Numbered from the stretch's first letter, positions 9,752 to 19,948 are shown. The stretch: DNA of 64,000 bases from CAWDMN01 sp963803155 (GCA_963803155.1 CAWDMN010000030.1:1-64000), one strand, 5' to 3'. Numbers and translations are program-made. Notes: generated by a model from the letters alone, not told the origin.

Positions 9752-12640
9752 GTGCAAAGACTGATCGTCATGATGCTTTTATTTCTTAGCGTAATCTCAT
9801 TAAATCTCCCGGCCCAACAAGCCACAAATCCGGCGCCCAAACCGGCGGCCAAGGCTGCAACTGCTTCTAAGCCCGTGAGCAGGGAGTTGCTTCCCTTCAA
9901 GGCCACTGAGAAAACATTACCCAACGGATTAAAGGTCATCATCGTGCCCACCGGGTTCCCCAACATTGTTTCCATTCAAATTCCCGTGCAGACGGGTTCC
10001 CGCAATGAGGTGGAACCGGGCAAATCCGGCTTTGCCCATTTCTTTGAACACATGATGTTCCGGGGAACCAAACAATTTTCGCCTGAAGAATACAACAAAA
10101 TCATGGTAAAGGCCGGAGCACGCCAAAACGCTTACACCTCCGACGATTACACCGACTATCACGCCACCTTTGCCAAGGAGGATTTGGAGACTCTTTTGAA
10201 GGTGGAAGCCGACCGGTTTCAGAATCTATCTTATTCGGAGGCCGCCTTCCGGACCGAGTCCCGGGCGGTCCTCGGGGAATACAACAAGAATAGCGCCGAT
10301 CCTTTGACGAAGTTGCTGGAAGTCCAGCGCGATCATGCTTTCGCAGTGCACCCCTACAAGCACACCGTGATGGGCTTTCTGAAAGACATTGAAAATATGC
10401 CCAACCAGTTCGATTATTCCCGCCAGTTTTTCGATCGCTGGTACCGGCCCGAATACGCGACGGTGATCATAACGGGGGATGTGACTCCCGAGACAGCTCT
10501 CCCGCTGGTGGAGAAGTATTGGGGAAATTGGAAGCACGGATCGTTCAAGGCCAACATCCCGCCCGAGCCGGAATCCCAAGGCTTGGTCTACGCGCATGTT
10601 CCCTGGCAATCCCCCACCCTTCCCTGGGTAACCGTGGCATTCCATGGGCCAGCTTTTTCGACCACAAGCAAAGACTATGCCGCCTTGGATATGTTGATGG
10701 ACCTGTATTTTGGCTCTACCTCCGATCTCTACAAACGCTTGGTGGAACAGGAGCAGAAAGTCGACCAGCTATTCCCCTATTTTCCCGTAAATGCCGATCC
10801 ATCCCTGGCCACCATTGCAGCGCGAGTAAAGAAGATGGACGATGCCGTCTATGTGCGGGATGAAATCCTGAAGACGGCTGCTCTGGCAAGGGCAGTGGCC
10901 CTGGATCCGCAACGTTTGCGGGATGCGAAAAGCAACGCCCGTTATTCCCTCTTGCGTGGCCTGGACAACACCGAGCGAATTGCGGGACTGCTGGCCCGGT
11001 TTGTGCGGATTGAACGCTCCTATCAAACCCTCAACAGCCTTTTCCGTTTGACCGACACACTGGCCCCCGCGGATCTGCAGTCGGCCGCCCGGAAATATTT
11101 TACGGACAGCCGGCTGATTGTGACCACACTCTCATCAGATTCGATGTCCAGCGCCATGGAAAAAATTCCTTCCTTATCTCCCCTCGAAGCCGCGGTTGCC
11201 CCAACTTCTGTACCGGAACTGCAATTGGTGCTGCAAAAAAGCCTGCTGCCCCAGCTCGACGTCAAACTGCTTTTCAATTCCGGCTCCGCACGGGATCTCC
11301 AGGGCAAAGAAGGACTCGCTGCATTAACGGCCGCGATGATCGCGGAGGCCGGCTCGAAGGAAAAATCGATCGATGAGATCAAGAAGGCTTTGTTCCCTAT
11401 GGCGGGGAGTTTCCAGGCCCAGGTGGATAAAGAGATGACCACTTTCACCGCCTCCATCCACCGCGACAATTGGAGTAAGTTAGTGGACTTGGCTTTCCCG
11501 ATGCTGTTAGACCCGGGATTTCGAGAAGATGATTTCAAGCGTTTGAAGGATGCCCAACTGAACGACCTCAAGATGGACCTCCGCTCGAACAACGAGGAAG
11601 AACTCGGGAAAGAGCGGCTGCAGGGAAACATTTTCCGCGGAACCCCTTACGAGCACCCGGTCTTGGGAAGTGTGGCCGGACTGGACTCCATCACTCTCGA
11701 CGACGTCAGGAATTTTTACCAGTCGAATTATGTCCTGTCAAACTTGACGGTGGGAATTTCCGGCAATTATCCGGAGGAATTGGTGACGCGTTTGAAAAAG
11801 GACCTGGCCCGGATGAGCAAGGGTTCGGTCTCTCCTCCCCTAAGCATCGTCGGACGGATGCCGGAGGGACATGAAGTGGAAATCATTCAGAAAGAGACTC
11901 GTTCCACGGCAATTTCCTTTGGCCTGCCCATTCCGATCACCCGGTCTCATCCTGACTTTGCCGCGCTATTTTTGGCGAGGACTTGGCTAGGTGAACACCG
12001 GGCTTCTTCCGGGCGTCTTTATCAGCGCCTCCGGGAGTTGCGAGGACTGAATTATGGCGATTACGCTTACATTGAAGCGTTTCCACGCGGAATGTTTCAA
12101 TTTTTCCCGGATGCAAATATAGGACGGCATGCCCAGATTTTCGAAATCTGGATCCGTCCCGTGCTTCCGCAAAATGCCCACCATGCGGCACGGATTGCCC
12201 TGTATGAACTCAAAAAAATGATCGACCAGGGATTGTCTCAGGAGGAATTCGAAGCCACGCGGAATTATCTGATGAAGAATGTCTTCTTGATGACTTCGAC
12301 GCAGGATCAACAACTCGGCTATGCGCTGGATTCCAAATGGTATGGCATTGGCGAATTCACCAGCTATTTCCGCGATAAGTTTCAAAAACTCACCCGTGAG
12401 GAGGTGAATGCCGCCATCCGGAAATATCTTTTCGCGGAAAATCTCTCCTTTGTTTTCATTGCCAAAGATGCCGAGGATCTCAAGCAGAGACTGCTGGCGG
12501 ATTCCCCTTCGTCGATTAAATATGAGGCCCCCCGCCCGCAAGAAGTTATGGATGAGGACCAGATTATCGGCGCTATGAAATTGAATATCACACCGGAGAA
12601 GCTTCGCATTACCCCGGTAGATAAAGTTTTTGCGAAGTAA
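9752..12640 (+). CDS. M16 family zinc peptidase, two-domain, exported
   Basis: 962-residue protein with tandem M16 (pitrilysin/insulinase-like) modules. The GTG start at 9752 is chosen because GGAGGA lies six bases upstream and the product then starts with a signal peptide (VQRLIVMMLLFLSVISLNLPAQQ). The first half has the inverted zinc motif HFFEH (His96, Glu99, His100) and the third ligand Glu176 in LGEYNK, exactly 76 residues on as expected. The second half lacks an HxxEH motif, as usual for the non-catalytic half. The protein is probably periplasmic and degrades peptides. It follows a prolyl oligopeptidase gene. Confidence 0.93.
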   Translation: MQRLIVMMLLFLSVISLNLPAQQATNPAPKPAAKAATASKPVSRELLPFKATEKTLPNGLKVIIVPTGFPNIVSIQIPVQTGSRNEVEPGKSGFAHFFEHMMFRGTKQFSPEEYNKIMVKAGARQNAYTSDDYTDYHATFAKEDLETLLKVEADRFQNLSYSEAAFRTESRAVLGEYNKNSADPLTKLLEVQRDHAFAVHPYKHTVMGFLKDIENMPNQFDYSRQFFDRWYRPEYATVIITGDVTPETALPLVEKYWGNWKHGSFKANIPPEPESQGLVYAHVPWQSPTLPWVTVAFHGPAFSTTSKDYAALDMLMDLYFGSTSDLYKRLVEQEQKVDQLFPYFPVNADPSLATIAARVKKMDDAVYVRDEILKTAALARAVALDPQRLRDAKSNARYSLLRGLDNTERIAGLLARFVRIERSYQTLNSLFRLTDTLAPADLQSAARKYFTDSRLIVTTLSSDSMSSAMEKIPSLSPLEAAVAPTSVPELQLVLQKSLLPQLDVKLLFNSGSARDLQGKEGLAALTAAMIAEAGSKEKSIDEIKKALFPMAGSFQAQVDKEMTTFTASIHRDNWSKLVDLAFPMLLDPGFREDDFKRLKDAQLNDLKMDLRSNNEEELGKERLQGNIFRGTPYEHPVLGSVAGLDSITLDDVRNFYQSNYVLSNLTVGISGNYPEELVTRLKKDLARMSKGSVSPPLSIVGRMPEGHEVEIIQKETRSTAISFGLPIPITRSHPDFAALFLARTWLGEHRASSGRLYQRLRELRGLNYGDYAYIEAFPRGMFQFFPDANIGRHAQIFEIWIRPVLPQNAHHAARIALYELKKMIDQGLSQEEFEATRNYLMKNVFLMTSTQDQQLGYALDSKWYGIGEFTSYFRDKFQKLTREEVNAAIRKYLFAENLSFVFIAKDAEDLKQRLLADSPSSIKYEAPRPQEVMDEDQIIGAMKLNITPEKLRITPVDKVFAK

Positions 12641-12688
12641 CGGGCCAACACAGAACCCAATTCTGGCGGGCTTTTTGGGGAGCCACCC

Positions 12689-12860
12689 ATGCCCGCGAGG
12701 CTGGCTCAACAAGAAGATGAAAACAAGGCGGGACGCGCGAGTGTGACGAAGTCACCCGTCGCGCGTCGCCTGGCTGATCTCGCCTGCCGAGCCAGCGTGC
12801 ACCGGTGACGGCGGTCACTCGTGCCCGCTCCACCTTTGCCCAATTTTGATTTTCTAGGGA
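12689..12860 (+). repeat. dispersed leader repeat A, copy 3 (fullest copy)
   Basis: Fullest copy of the family. It contains two hairpins with nested stems: GACGCGCGA (12732-12740) with TCGCGCGTC (12759-12767) enclosing GTGAC/GTCAC (12743-12755), and GCAC-GTGAC with GTCAC-GTGC (12799-12824). It ends with CCCAATTTTGATTTTCTAGG directly at the ribosome-binding site of the GH2 gene, as copy 1 does for the gene at 5103-5660 on the other strand. Confidence 0.8.
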
Positions 12861-12866
12861 GGAGCC

Positions 12867-15020
12867 ATGAGATTTCTGATTCAACTCTTCATCTTAATTC
12901 TACTCACTTCGGCAACCGTCCTGGCGGAACGTGTAACGATCTCTCTGGATGGCGTCTGGCAAATTGAAGATAGCGTCAGTCCCGAGGAAATGCCAAAGTC
13001 TTTTGGACACACGATTCCCGTTCCCGGTCTGGCCTTTCTGGCCCAACCCGCCTTCCCGGATGTCGGAGCTTTTTACGGCCGGGAATATATTGAGAACCTG
13101 ATTAATTTCAAAAAGCAGCCCGCCACTCTGCGCACCAATGAAAAGGGCCGATCCCTACAAAAGCGCAATTATTTCTGGTATTCCCGAACCTTCACCCCGC
13201 CCGTGAGAAGAGAGGTGGCGCTCCTAAAAATCAATAAGGCGCAATTCACCACGGCGATCTGGCTTAATGGAAAAAAAATCGGCGAACACAATGGCTGCTT
13301 TACCGCCGGCTATTTCAATTTGAGCGAGGCCATTCGCTGGGACGGTGAAAATCGTCTAGTCGTGCGGATCGGGGCGCATCCGAATATTGTTCCTCCTTCC
13401 ATTCCGGCGGGAACCGATTTTGAAAAAGAAAAGTGGATCCCCGGAATTTACGACTCGGTTTCGTTAATCCTGGCTGATAATCCGGTAATCGAGTCGGTCC
13501 AAGTGGCGCCCCGGCTCAGCACTTCGGATGCATTGATCCAGACGGTCCTGCGCAATTACGGAACGAAGCCAGTTCAAATTACCATTCAGCAGGAAATTCG
13601 AAGTTGGAAAGATAATAAATCGGTAGTTCGCCACAATCTTTCCGCCTCCCCACTTGGGCCGGGAGAGACAAAGACTATTACCGAACCGGTCAAAATTCCC
13701 GCGGCGCTTCTCTGGACGCCTGAAAATCCATTCCTCTATCTCCTGCAAACCCGCGCGGGCGCAGATTCCCTCTCCACCCGTTTTGGCATGCGCGACTTCC
13801 GCTTCGAGAGCGTGACGAAACGAGCCTATCTGAACGGCAAAATTCATTTCCTGCGTGGCTCCAACATCACACTGCACCGGTTCTTCGAAGATCCCAAGTG
13901 TGGGGCACTTCCCTGGAATCGTGAATGGGTCCATAAGCTTTTGGCCGAAATCCCGCGCCAGATGCATTGGGACACCTTCCGGTTCTGCATCGGTCCCGTG
14001 CCTGAGTTCTGGTTTGACATTGCCGATGAAGCCGGCTTATTGATCCAAAATGAGTATCCCATCTGGTCGTGGCACCAAGAATATGGCAAAGAGGAGCTGA
14101 TCCGGGAATACACGGAATGGATGCGGGATCACTGGAACCATCCCAGCGTGGTGCTCTGGGATTCCAATAATGAGACGTTTGCTCCAATCCTGGGAGATGA
14201 GATCATTCCAATAGTTCGAAAGCTTGATCTCTCGGATCGCCTTTGGGAAAACGGCTATAATCTCCCATCCGGCCCCAATGATCCTGTCGAAGATCACCCC
14301 TACCTCTTTAGCAACGCAAAGTTCCGTATGACACAGTTGGAGGAAATGACTGGCGCTAAAAGCAACAATTCCGCCCGCCCCACTGGTCATGCTCCGTTCA
14401 TTAACGAATATAGTTGGCTCTGGGTGACGCGGGACGGGTCTCCTACCTTGCTTACGCGAGAGCTTTACCAAGGGCTGCTCGGAGATAAAGCCACACCACA
14501 GGAGCATTTGGAACTAGCTTCTTACCTGGACGCCGGACTGACCGAATACTGGCGCGCTCACCGCAACTTTGCAGGTGTGCTCCACTTTGTTTATCTGACC
14601 AGCAGTCATCCGGATGTCTTCACAGCCGACCATTTTCAGGACATTGAAAAGCTCGAACTTAATCCTTACTTCTCCGACTATATGGGGGAAGCCTTCAAGC
14701 CGCTGGGAGTCTATATCAATTTTTGGCAACCATCACTTAAACCGGGACAGTTGCGGGAATATTCCGTTATGCTGACCAACGATGAAGACCGCCCCCTGGA
14801 AGGGAATTTGAGCCTGGAATTTACAAATCCCAGCGGTGAGAAGGTGGAGGGGAAGAACCTGCCTTTTTCCCTGGCGCCACTCGGCACCCATACTCTTTTG
14901 TTTGCTCTACCGGCCCCTACTCAGAGCGGAGAGTACTTGCTAAAGGCCACTGCCCGACAGAGTTCCGCCACGGCGCCTAGTCCGACCTTGAGCCGGCGCA
15001 AAGTTCGGATAGAGAATTGA
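12867..15020 (+). CDS. exported glycoside hydrolase family 2 protein
   Basis: 717-residue GH2-type glycosidase with signal peptide (MRFLIQLFILILLTSATVLA). Domain order is a sugar-binding jelly-roll (about 30-200, TTAIWLNGKKIGEHNGCFTA), an immunoglobulin-like domain (about 205-310), a TIM barrel (from about 315, KRAYLNGKIHFLRGSNITL) and a C-terminal beta domain. Likely acid/base Glu436 in DSNNETF and nucleophile Glu514 in FINEYSW. GH2 enzymes remove beta-linked galactose, mannose or glucuronate residues; the substrate cannot be told from the sequence. A strong GGGAGGAG site precedes the ATG. It is followed by a nucleoside-hydrolase-like exported protein on the same strand. Confidence 0.9.
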   Translation: MRFLIQLFILILLTSATVLAERVTISLDGVWQIEDSVSPEEMPKSFGHTIPVPGLAFLAQPAFPDVGAFYGREYIENLINFKKQPATLRTNEKGRSLQKRNYFWYSRTFTPPVRREVALLKINKAQFTTAIWLNGKKIGEHNGCFTAGYFNLSEAIRWDGENRLVVRIGAHPNIVPPSIPAGTDFEKEKWIPGIYDSVSLILADNPVIESVQVAPRLSTSDALIQTVLRNYGTKPVQITIQQEIRSWKDNKSVVRHNLSASPLGPGETKTITEPVKIPAALLWTPENPFLYLLQTRAGADSLSTRFGMRDFRFESVTKRAYLNGKIHFLRGSNITLHRFFEDPKCGALPWNREWVHKLLAEIPRQMHWDTFRFCIGPVPEFWFDIADEAGLLIQNEYPIWSWHQEYGKEELIREYTEWMRDHWNHPSVVLWDSNNETFAPILGDEIIPIVRKLDLSDRLWENGYNLPSGPNDPVEDHPYLFSNAKFRMTQLEEMTGAKSNNSARPTGHAPFINEYSWLWVTRDGSPTLLTRELYQGLLGDKATPQEHLELASYLDAGLTEYWRAHRNFAGVLHFVYLTSSHPDVFTADHFQDIEKLELNPYFSDYMGEAFKPLGVYINFWQPSLKPGQLREYSVMLTNDEDRPLEGNLSLEFTNPSGEKVEGKNLPFSLAPLGTHTLLFALPAPTQSGEYLLKATARQSSATAPSPTLSRRKVRIEN

Positions 15021-15046
15021 GCAAGCTATTAGATTCATCAAAGCTG

Positions 15047-15156
15047 GGTGCAGTCGAAAGTGGCTTACGGATTGTCTCTTTTGGAGTGCGCGGAGCGTGT
15101 CCGCATGAATCCCTTCGGGGTGTCTTTTTTCCGTTTGCCACTTCCGGTTGCACCCG
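15047..15156. repeat. imperfect palindrome between GH2 and hydrolase genes
   Basis: The sequence at 15047-15072 (GGGTGCAGTCGAAAGTGGC...) is an inverted copy of 15131-15156 (...GCCACTTCCGGTTGCACCC), 21 of 26 positions pairing. Inside is GCGCGGA/TCCGC, also seen in leader repeat A copy 2. It is probably a cruciform-forming intergenic repeat and could act as a terminator or attenuator after the GH2 gene. Confidence 0.65.
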
Positions 15157-15199
15157 ACAAAATCCACCGTCGAGATTGAAAAGAAAGACCGGAGATTCC

Positions 15200-16330
15200 A
15201 TGTGTAGACCGCTCAAACTTTCTTTTGCCCTATTATGCGCTATGAGTGTCATGCCAATTGTCGTGAGCCCGGCAGTTTCCTCACAACCTGAATCGCCGAA
15301 TCCATCGGCGGCGCGTGTTCCGGTGATTTATTGTACTGATCTTTTTCACCCGCACGATGATCCCGATGATCATTTTGATCTGGCTACAATTCTGGCCATG
15401 CGGGAAATCGACTTGAAAGCCATAATTCTGGACCAGGGTGATCGCCAGCTTCAGAAACCTGGAACCATTCCCATTTCCCAAATGGCTTATCTTACCGGGA
15501 GGTCAGTCCCGACGGCTTTCGGCTTGGGAGCCAAGCTTAAATCTCCCATCGACAAAGCATTGGACCAAAAGCCGGAGGTTCAAAAGGGAGTCGAACTCAT
15601 CCTCAGAGTCCTCCGCGAAACCCCTGCCCCGGTGCGAATCACCACCATAGGCAGTGTTCGTGATGTCGCCGCCGCCTTCAACCGGGAACCGGCGCTATTT
15701 CAAAAAAAGGTGGATATGCTGCTCATCTTTATTGGTGAAGCTTCCGATCCGGAATACATCGAATATAATGTCCAGCTCGATCCCCAGGCTTACATCGGAC
15801 TGATGCGTTCGGGCCTGCCCATCTATTGGGTGCCTTGCTTTGATGGCGGACTTTGGAAAAACAAAGGCCACGCATCGTTTTGGAAAGCCCGCCATGCCGA
15901 CCTTTTGCGGGGCGCTTCTCCCCGGTTGCTTCAGTACTTCATATACGCCCTGGAGCAGGAAAAAGGCGATCCCATCCAGTTCCTTGCCAATCTCCCAGAT
16001 CCGCTTCGTCTGGAGCGACTGTTGGCGGGCAGCCGGAATCTATGGTGTGCCGCGGTTTTCGGCGCTTTATCCAATCGGCGGGTGGCGTTGGAAGGAAGCC
16101 AATATCGCTCCTTGTCCGAAGCCGGGCCAGCCTCCCTGCAATTGCCGGCTGACAACATGCTTTTTGGATTCGCTCCAACAGCGGTTTCGATTGATGAGAC
16201 CGCCCATACTCATGTCGGACAGAGTCCAAATTCCCGGACGCTGAAGTTGTTCACCGTGCTCGATCCCCAACATTATCCCGAAGGAATGACTCAAATGACC
16301 CGAGCACTGCTTGCCCAGATCGGCCAATAG
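15200..16330 (+). CDS. exported nucleoside-hydrolase-like protein
   Basis: Predicted 376-residue protein. The start at 15200 is chosen because GGAG lies upstream and a signal peptide follows (MCRPLKLSFALLCAMSVMPIVVS); the frame is open further 5' but through the palindrome region. The mature part begins VIYCTDLFHPHDDPDDHFD, with the Asp cluster (DPDDHFD) that binds Ca2+ in inosine/uridine-preferring nucleoside hydrolases. TTIGSVRDVAAAF and a second acidic site match the family core. Exported relatives in environmental bacteria are often annotated only as DUF or nucleoside-hydrolase domain; the substrate may be a sugar rather than a nucleoside. It lies 179 bases after the GH2 gene. Confidence 0.8.
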   Translation: MCRPLKLSFALLCAMSVMPIVVSPAVSSQPESPNPSAARVPVIYCTDLFHPHDDPDDHFDLATILAMREIDLKAIILDQGDRQLQKPGTIPISQMAYLTGRSVPTAFGLGAKLKSPIDKALDQKPEVQKGVELILRVLRETPAPVRITTIGSVRDVAAAFNREPALFQKKVDMLLIFIGEASDPEYIEYNVQLDPQAYIGLMRSGLPIYWVPCFDGGLWKNKGHASFWKARHADLLRGASPRLLQYFIYALEQEKGDPIQFLANLPDPLRLERLLAGSRNLWCAAVFGALSNRRVALEGSQYRSLSEAGPASLQLPADNMLFGFAPTAVSIDETAHTHVGQSPNSRTLKLFTVLDPQHYPEGMTQMTRALLAQIGQ

Positions 16331-16755
16331 AATTTGTACGCTCATTGAACGCTGAATGTTTTTTTTGGTTGCGATGGCTGTTTGGCCGGCTTACTCCTAC
16401 TCGGTTAGGCGCATGAGTGCCCCTTTTTAACATTCCTCTGCTCTGCTGGTCGCGCGAGGGATCTCCCAACCCACCTTTCTGCGGTCGTGCGAGGGATCAC
16501 ACGCCCCACCTTCGCGACAAAATTCTTTAGAAGCGGTCGGACTTATTAATTAGATTTGAACGGTTGCCAAATATGTCAGCCGAGATTACTGGCGGCGTGG
16601 CTGACGGGAATACCATTTAAAAGGGAAATCGAAGGCCTGATGAGCCCTATACTTTCTTATCTCACCAGCAGCCCTTGATCCCATTTAGGCCATGGATTCT
16701 CATGTTGAGGTCCCTATTAGTAGTGGGAACATGCGCTGAACCGACGCGGTGGATT
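16331..16755. other. intergenic region between convergent genes
   Basis: No gene was recognised. Directly after the hydrolase stop is an AATGTTTTTTTT tract that could end transcription. A tandem pair of short repeats related to leader repeat A lies at 16448-16512 (GGTCGCGCGAGGGATC and GGTCGTGCGAGGGATCACAC, each followed by CCACCTT). Confidence 0.5.
16448..16512. repeat. tandem 35-base repeat related to leader repeat A
   Basis: Two copies, 16448-16477 and 16483-16512, each consist of GGTCG(C/T)GCGAGGGATC, a short variable part and CCCACCTT or CCCCACCTT. The core resembles GCGCGAAGGATCGCGCGTC followed by CCACCTT in leader repeat A copy 1. Confidence 0.55.
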
Positions 16756-19509
16756 TTAGTGTGCGGAATTGCCGGGTCTGTTGTGCAGTGCATTTTCCAA
16801 GGCACTCGCCAGCATGGCAATACTTAAAGGCTTCATGAGGAAATTGGCGATCCCCCGTCTTCCCGCCTCTTCGATGGGAATATGGTCGCTATATCCCGAA
16901 CACAAAATGACGGGCAGGTCCGGCTTGATTTTAAGCATTTCAGCCGCCAGATTGATCCCAGTCATTCCAGGCATGGTCTGGTCGGTGAAGACCAAATCGA
17001 TTGAGTTGGGATCTTCCCGAAAAAACTGCAACGCGGCGGAAGAATCATTTTTGAGTATCACCGTATAGTCCAATTTCTGGATGATTTTTTGATTTGCCCG
17101 GCCGAAATCAAGGTCGTCGTCGACCAGCAATATTCTTTCACCCCGCCCATGCGGAATGGCATGGCGGGAAGGAGCGGTTGCATGTTCCGCTTGTTCTTTC
17201 AACAACGGCAGGAAGAAATCAAATTTAGCGCCCTCCCCACAAACACTGCTGGCACAGATGGTCCCCTCGTGATTATTGGCAATGCCAAGGGCAACTGACA
17301 ATCCCAGGCCAGTCCCTTCGCCAGGCGGCTTCGTGGTAAAAAATGGCTCAAACAATCTTGACATATGTTCGGGGCGTATCCCCGGTCCTGTATCTTCCAC
17401 CGTCAATCTGGCGTAAAAACCGGGACGCAATTCTTTATCCATCAAGACGGTTTGATTGGGGGTCAGGAACTCTTCCGAAAGGCTGACCGTCAATTTCCCT
17501 CCTCCATTTTTCATGGCATGGGCGGCATTCGTGCAAAGATTCATCAGAACTTGATGCACTTGGGTGGGGTCGGCCATGACCATTTGCGGATAAGGTCCCA
17601 AGAAGGCTTTTATTTCGATGGTGCTGGGAATGGATGCTCGCAACATTTTGATGGTTTCTTTGACCATCAGACCTAATTCGATCGGTTTTTTGACGGCTTC
17701 CCCATGGCGGCTGAAAGTGAGAATCTGTTTCACCAGGTCTCTGGCCCGTTGTGCAGCCTTCAATATTTGCTCCAGATTTTCTTTGATCTCAGGATTGAGC
17801 GGCTCATAGCCACTCAAACACAACTCGGTGTAACCCCAAATGGCCCCCAGAATATTGTTAAAATCGTGGGCAATTCCGCCCGCCAAAGTGCCGACGGCTT
17901 CCATTTTTTGGCTTTGTCTAACCTGCTCTTCCAATCCTTTTTGCTGAGTCACATCCAAACCTATGGAGACAGCTCCCACCATTTTTCCGGCAGCATTGAA
18001 GAGCGGCGCGTTATGCCAATCGCAGATGATGGTACAGCCAGCTTTGGTCAGGCATTTGCGGGTGCTCCTGCTGGCTTTGTGTTCTCGCCAAATCTGCGCC
18101 CAAGCTCCTTCCTGCAGCCCTTTTTCCAGGTCAGACAAAATGAAGCTCCCATGCCTGCCGGCGGCTTCCGCGGCGGTGTAGCCAAAAATCTTCTCCGCGG
18201 CGGCATTCCAGCGGACTACCCGAAAATCGGCATCCCACTCAATGATCGCCAGTGGCGTCTGCTGCACAAGCAATTGTATTTTTTGTTCGCTTTCCTGGAG
18301 TTGATTCGTCCTCTGCCGCAATTCTTCATATCGGCTTTTCAGCAAGCCGACCATTTTCTCAATGGAGATCTTCACACTTTGCAATTCACCCTGGAATTGC
18401 CCGGAAAGCGCGGGAGATTCCCCCGTGCCACTGGAACTCACGGCAACAGCGTATTGCTCGACTTGCCGAAGGGGCTTCAATATGATGATTCTCAGCAAAA
18501 AATATAAACCGCCCGAGGCAATTAAAATCAGGACAAAAGAGAGAAGAAAGATGGCATTTCTGACTCCTCTGACCGGTTCCAGGACGGTGGCTACGGGAAT
18601 ATTGACTTGGAAAATCCAGGGAGTTCCGGTGCGGCCAATAACGATGGGAGTGGTGGCGGAGAAAACTTCCACTCCGCCCAAATAACTGGACTGAATAACC
18701 TGATGAAAGACCTCCGAATGTTGCGCCTCTAAAAATCCTCTTCTTTCCGAAGCGTCGCTGATGAACTGGTCCGTCATGGTGGAAATGGGATGCGCTACAT
18801 ATTTTCCTTCTTGGCTTATAAGAGTGGCATATCCAGTCCCCATGGGTTTAATCGAGAGAACCTTAGCGCGAATGGTTTCCAGGTCCATGTCCACTCCGGC
18901 AATTCCCACAAATTTTCCCTTATAATGAATCGGGACCACCAAGCTGGTCTCATAAATTACAATCCCCAGAGAATTCCATTTGAAGGGTGGAATCACGGAT
19001 TCATGATCGCAGTCCCGTGGAATATAGTAATAGGAGTTTTTGATGTCATCCAGATACTCAACGGGAGGTTCAAGCTGGACGGGGATCTTCGTTCTCGACC
19101 AAGTAGGGCAGTATCGTCCCGTGGAATCGGAATCCGGGTTGGTTTTATTACCTGCGTCCCGGCCATCATAGGCATTCGGCTCCCAAGTCGTCCAGGTTGA
19201 AACAAATTCCGGATTTTCCTCCAGGATCTTCTTGAGCATCAGGTCACCGGCCATACGATCGGCTTTATGTTGAGCTTTCATGGTTTCAAAGGTTTGGCTT
19301 ATCGCACGGGCGGTGTAGAGGGGCGAATTCAGAATGGTGACAATTTCCCGGGAATACCGCATTGCTAAAAATTCAGCGGCTCGGTAGTGAATTTCCCGGA
19401 TATGTTTTTCCACCATCGCGGAAATCATAAAGGTGGCTACCATCATCACGGCCAGAATAACTATGCTGATGGCAAAAGAAACCTTTATGCCCAAACTGAA
19501 ATTCTTCAT
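16756..19509 (-). CDS. hybrid sensor histidine kinase (Cache-PAS-HisKA-HATPase-REC)
   Basis: 917-residue membrane-bound hybrid kinase. The start at 19509 (MKNFSLGIKV) has GAGGT upstream. TM helix 1 (about 8-32), a large periplasmic double-Cache sensor (about 35-330, with YETSLVVPIHYKGKFVGIAGVDMDL), TM helix 2 (about 338-362), PAS (about 440-545), HisKA with phospho-acceptor His548 in GGIAHDFNN, HATPase with GEGTGLGLS, and a receiver domain with phospho-acceptor Asp843 in FTDQTMPG. Cache domains sense small molecules outside the membrane. No separate response regulator is next to it; the divergent neighbour is another hybrid kinase. The output is therefore unknown. Confidence 0.92.
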   Translation of the reverse strand: MKNFSLGIKVSFAISIVILAVMMVATFMISAMVEKHIREIHYRAAEFLAMRYSREIVTILNSPLYTARAISQTFETMKAQHKADRMAGDLMLKKILEENPEFVSTWTTWEPNAYDGRDAGNKTNPDSDSTGRYCPTWSRTKIPVQLEPPVEYLDDIKNSYYYIPRDCDHESVIPPFKWNSLGIVIYETSLVVPIHYKGKFVGIAGVDMDLETIRAKVLSIKPMGTGYATLISQEGKYVAHPISTMTDQFISDASERRGFLEAQHSEVFHQVIQSSYLGGVEVFSATTPIVIGRTGTPWIFQVNIPVATVLEPVRGVRNAIFLLSFVLILIASGGLYFLLRIIILKPLRQVEQYAVAVSSSGTGESPALSGQFQGELQSVKISIEKMVGLLKSRYEELRQRTNQLQESEQKIQLLVQQTPLAIIEWDADFRVVRWNAAAEKIFGYTAAEAAGRHGSFILSDLEKGLQEGAWAQIWREHKASRSTRKCLTKAGCTIICDWHNAPLFNAAGKMVGAVSIGLDVTQQKGLEEQVRQSQKMEAVGTLAGGIAHDFNNILGAIWGYTELCLSGYEPLNPEIKENLEQILKAAQRARDLVKQILTFSRHGEAVKKPIELGLMVKETIKMLRASIPSTIEIKAFLGPYPQMVMADPTQVHQVLMNLCTNAAHAMKNGGGKLTVSLSEEFLTPNQTVLMDKELRPGFYARLTVEDTGPGIRPEHMSRLFEPFFTTKPPGEGTGLGLSVALGIANNHEGTICASSVCGEGAKFDFFLPLLKEQAEHATAPSRHAIPHGRGERILLVDDDLDFGRANQKIIQKLDYTVILKNDSSAALQFFREDPNSIDLVFTDQTMPGMTGINLAAEMLKIKPDLPVILCSGYSDHIPIEEAGRRGIANFLMKPLSIAMLASALENALHNRPGNSAH

Positions 19510-19948
19510 TATTGATACCTCGTTATTCCCAAAGCTAAAAAAGTGGAAGATGTTAAAAATCTGAGACGGAACCGCGCGGAAAGAAGTCAATTCAGCAACT
19601 TCCGCGGTAGCAACAATCTGAGAAGAATTTGAGTTTGGCCCGTAGGCTTATCTGGCGGGATTCTCGTAACCGGTGCAAGATCAGCATCAGATGCCGCAAA
19701 TTTTATCTCCTCCCTCCTTCCGATATCGGAAAGGCCCCCCCTTTATATTCTATTCGGCAAGCCAACTGTAGGAGTCTATCATGACGTTTGCATTAATTGC
19801 ATCCCGCGCGCGTGTTTTGAGTGAACTGGCGGCAGAGATGATTGGGAGTCGACAAGAATTGGTTTGATTTGTGCAATAGGAAAGGGGTCTGACAGATATA
19901 ATTCGAACAAATTCTTAAATCAAATGCCATTGCGATTATTCAGACAGG

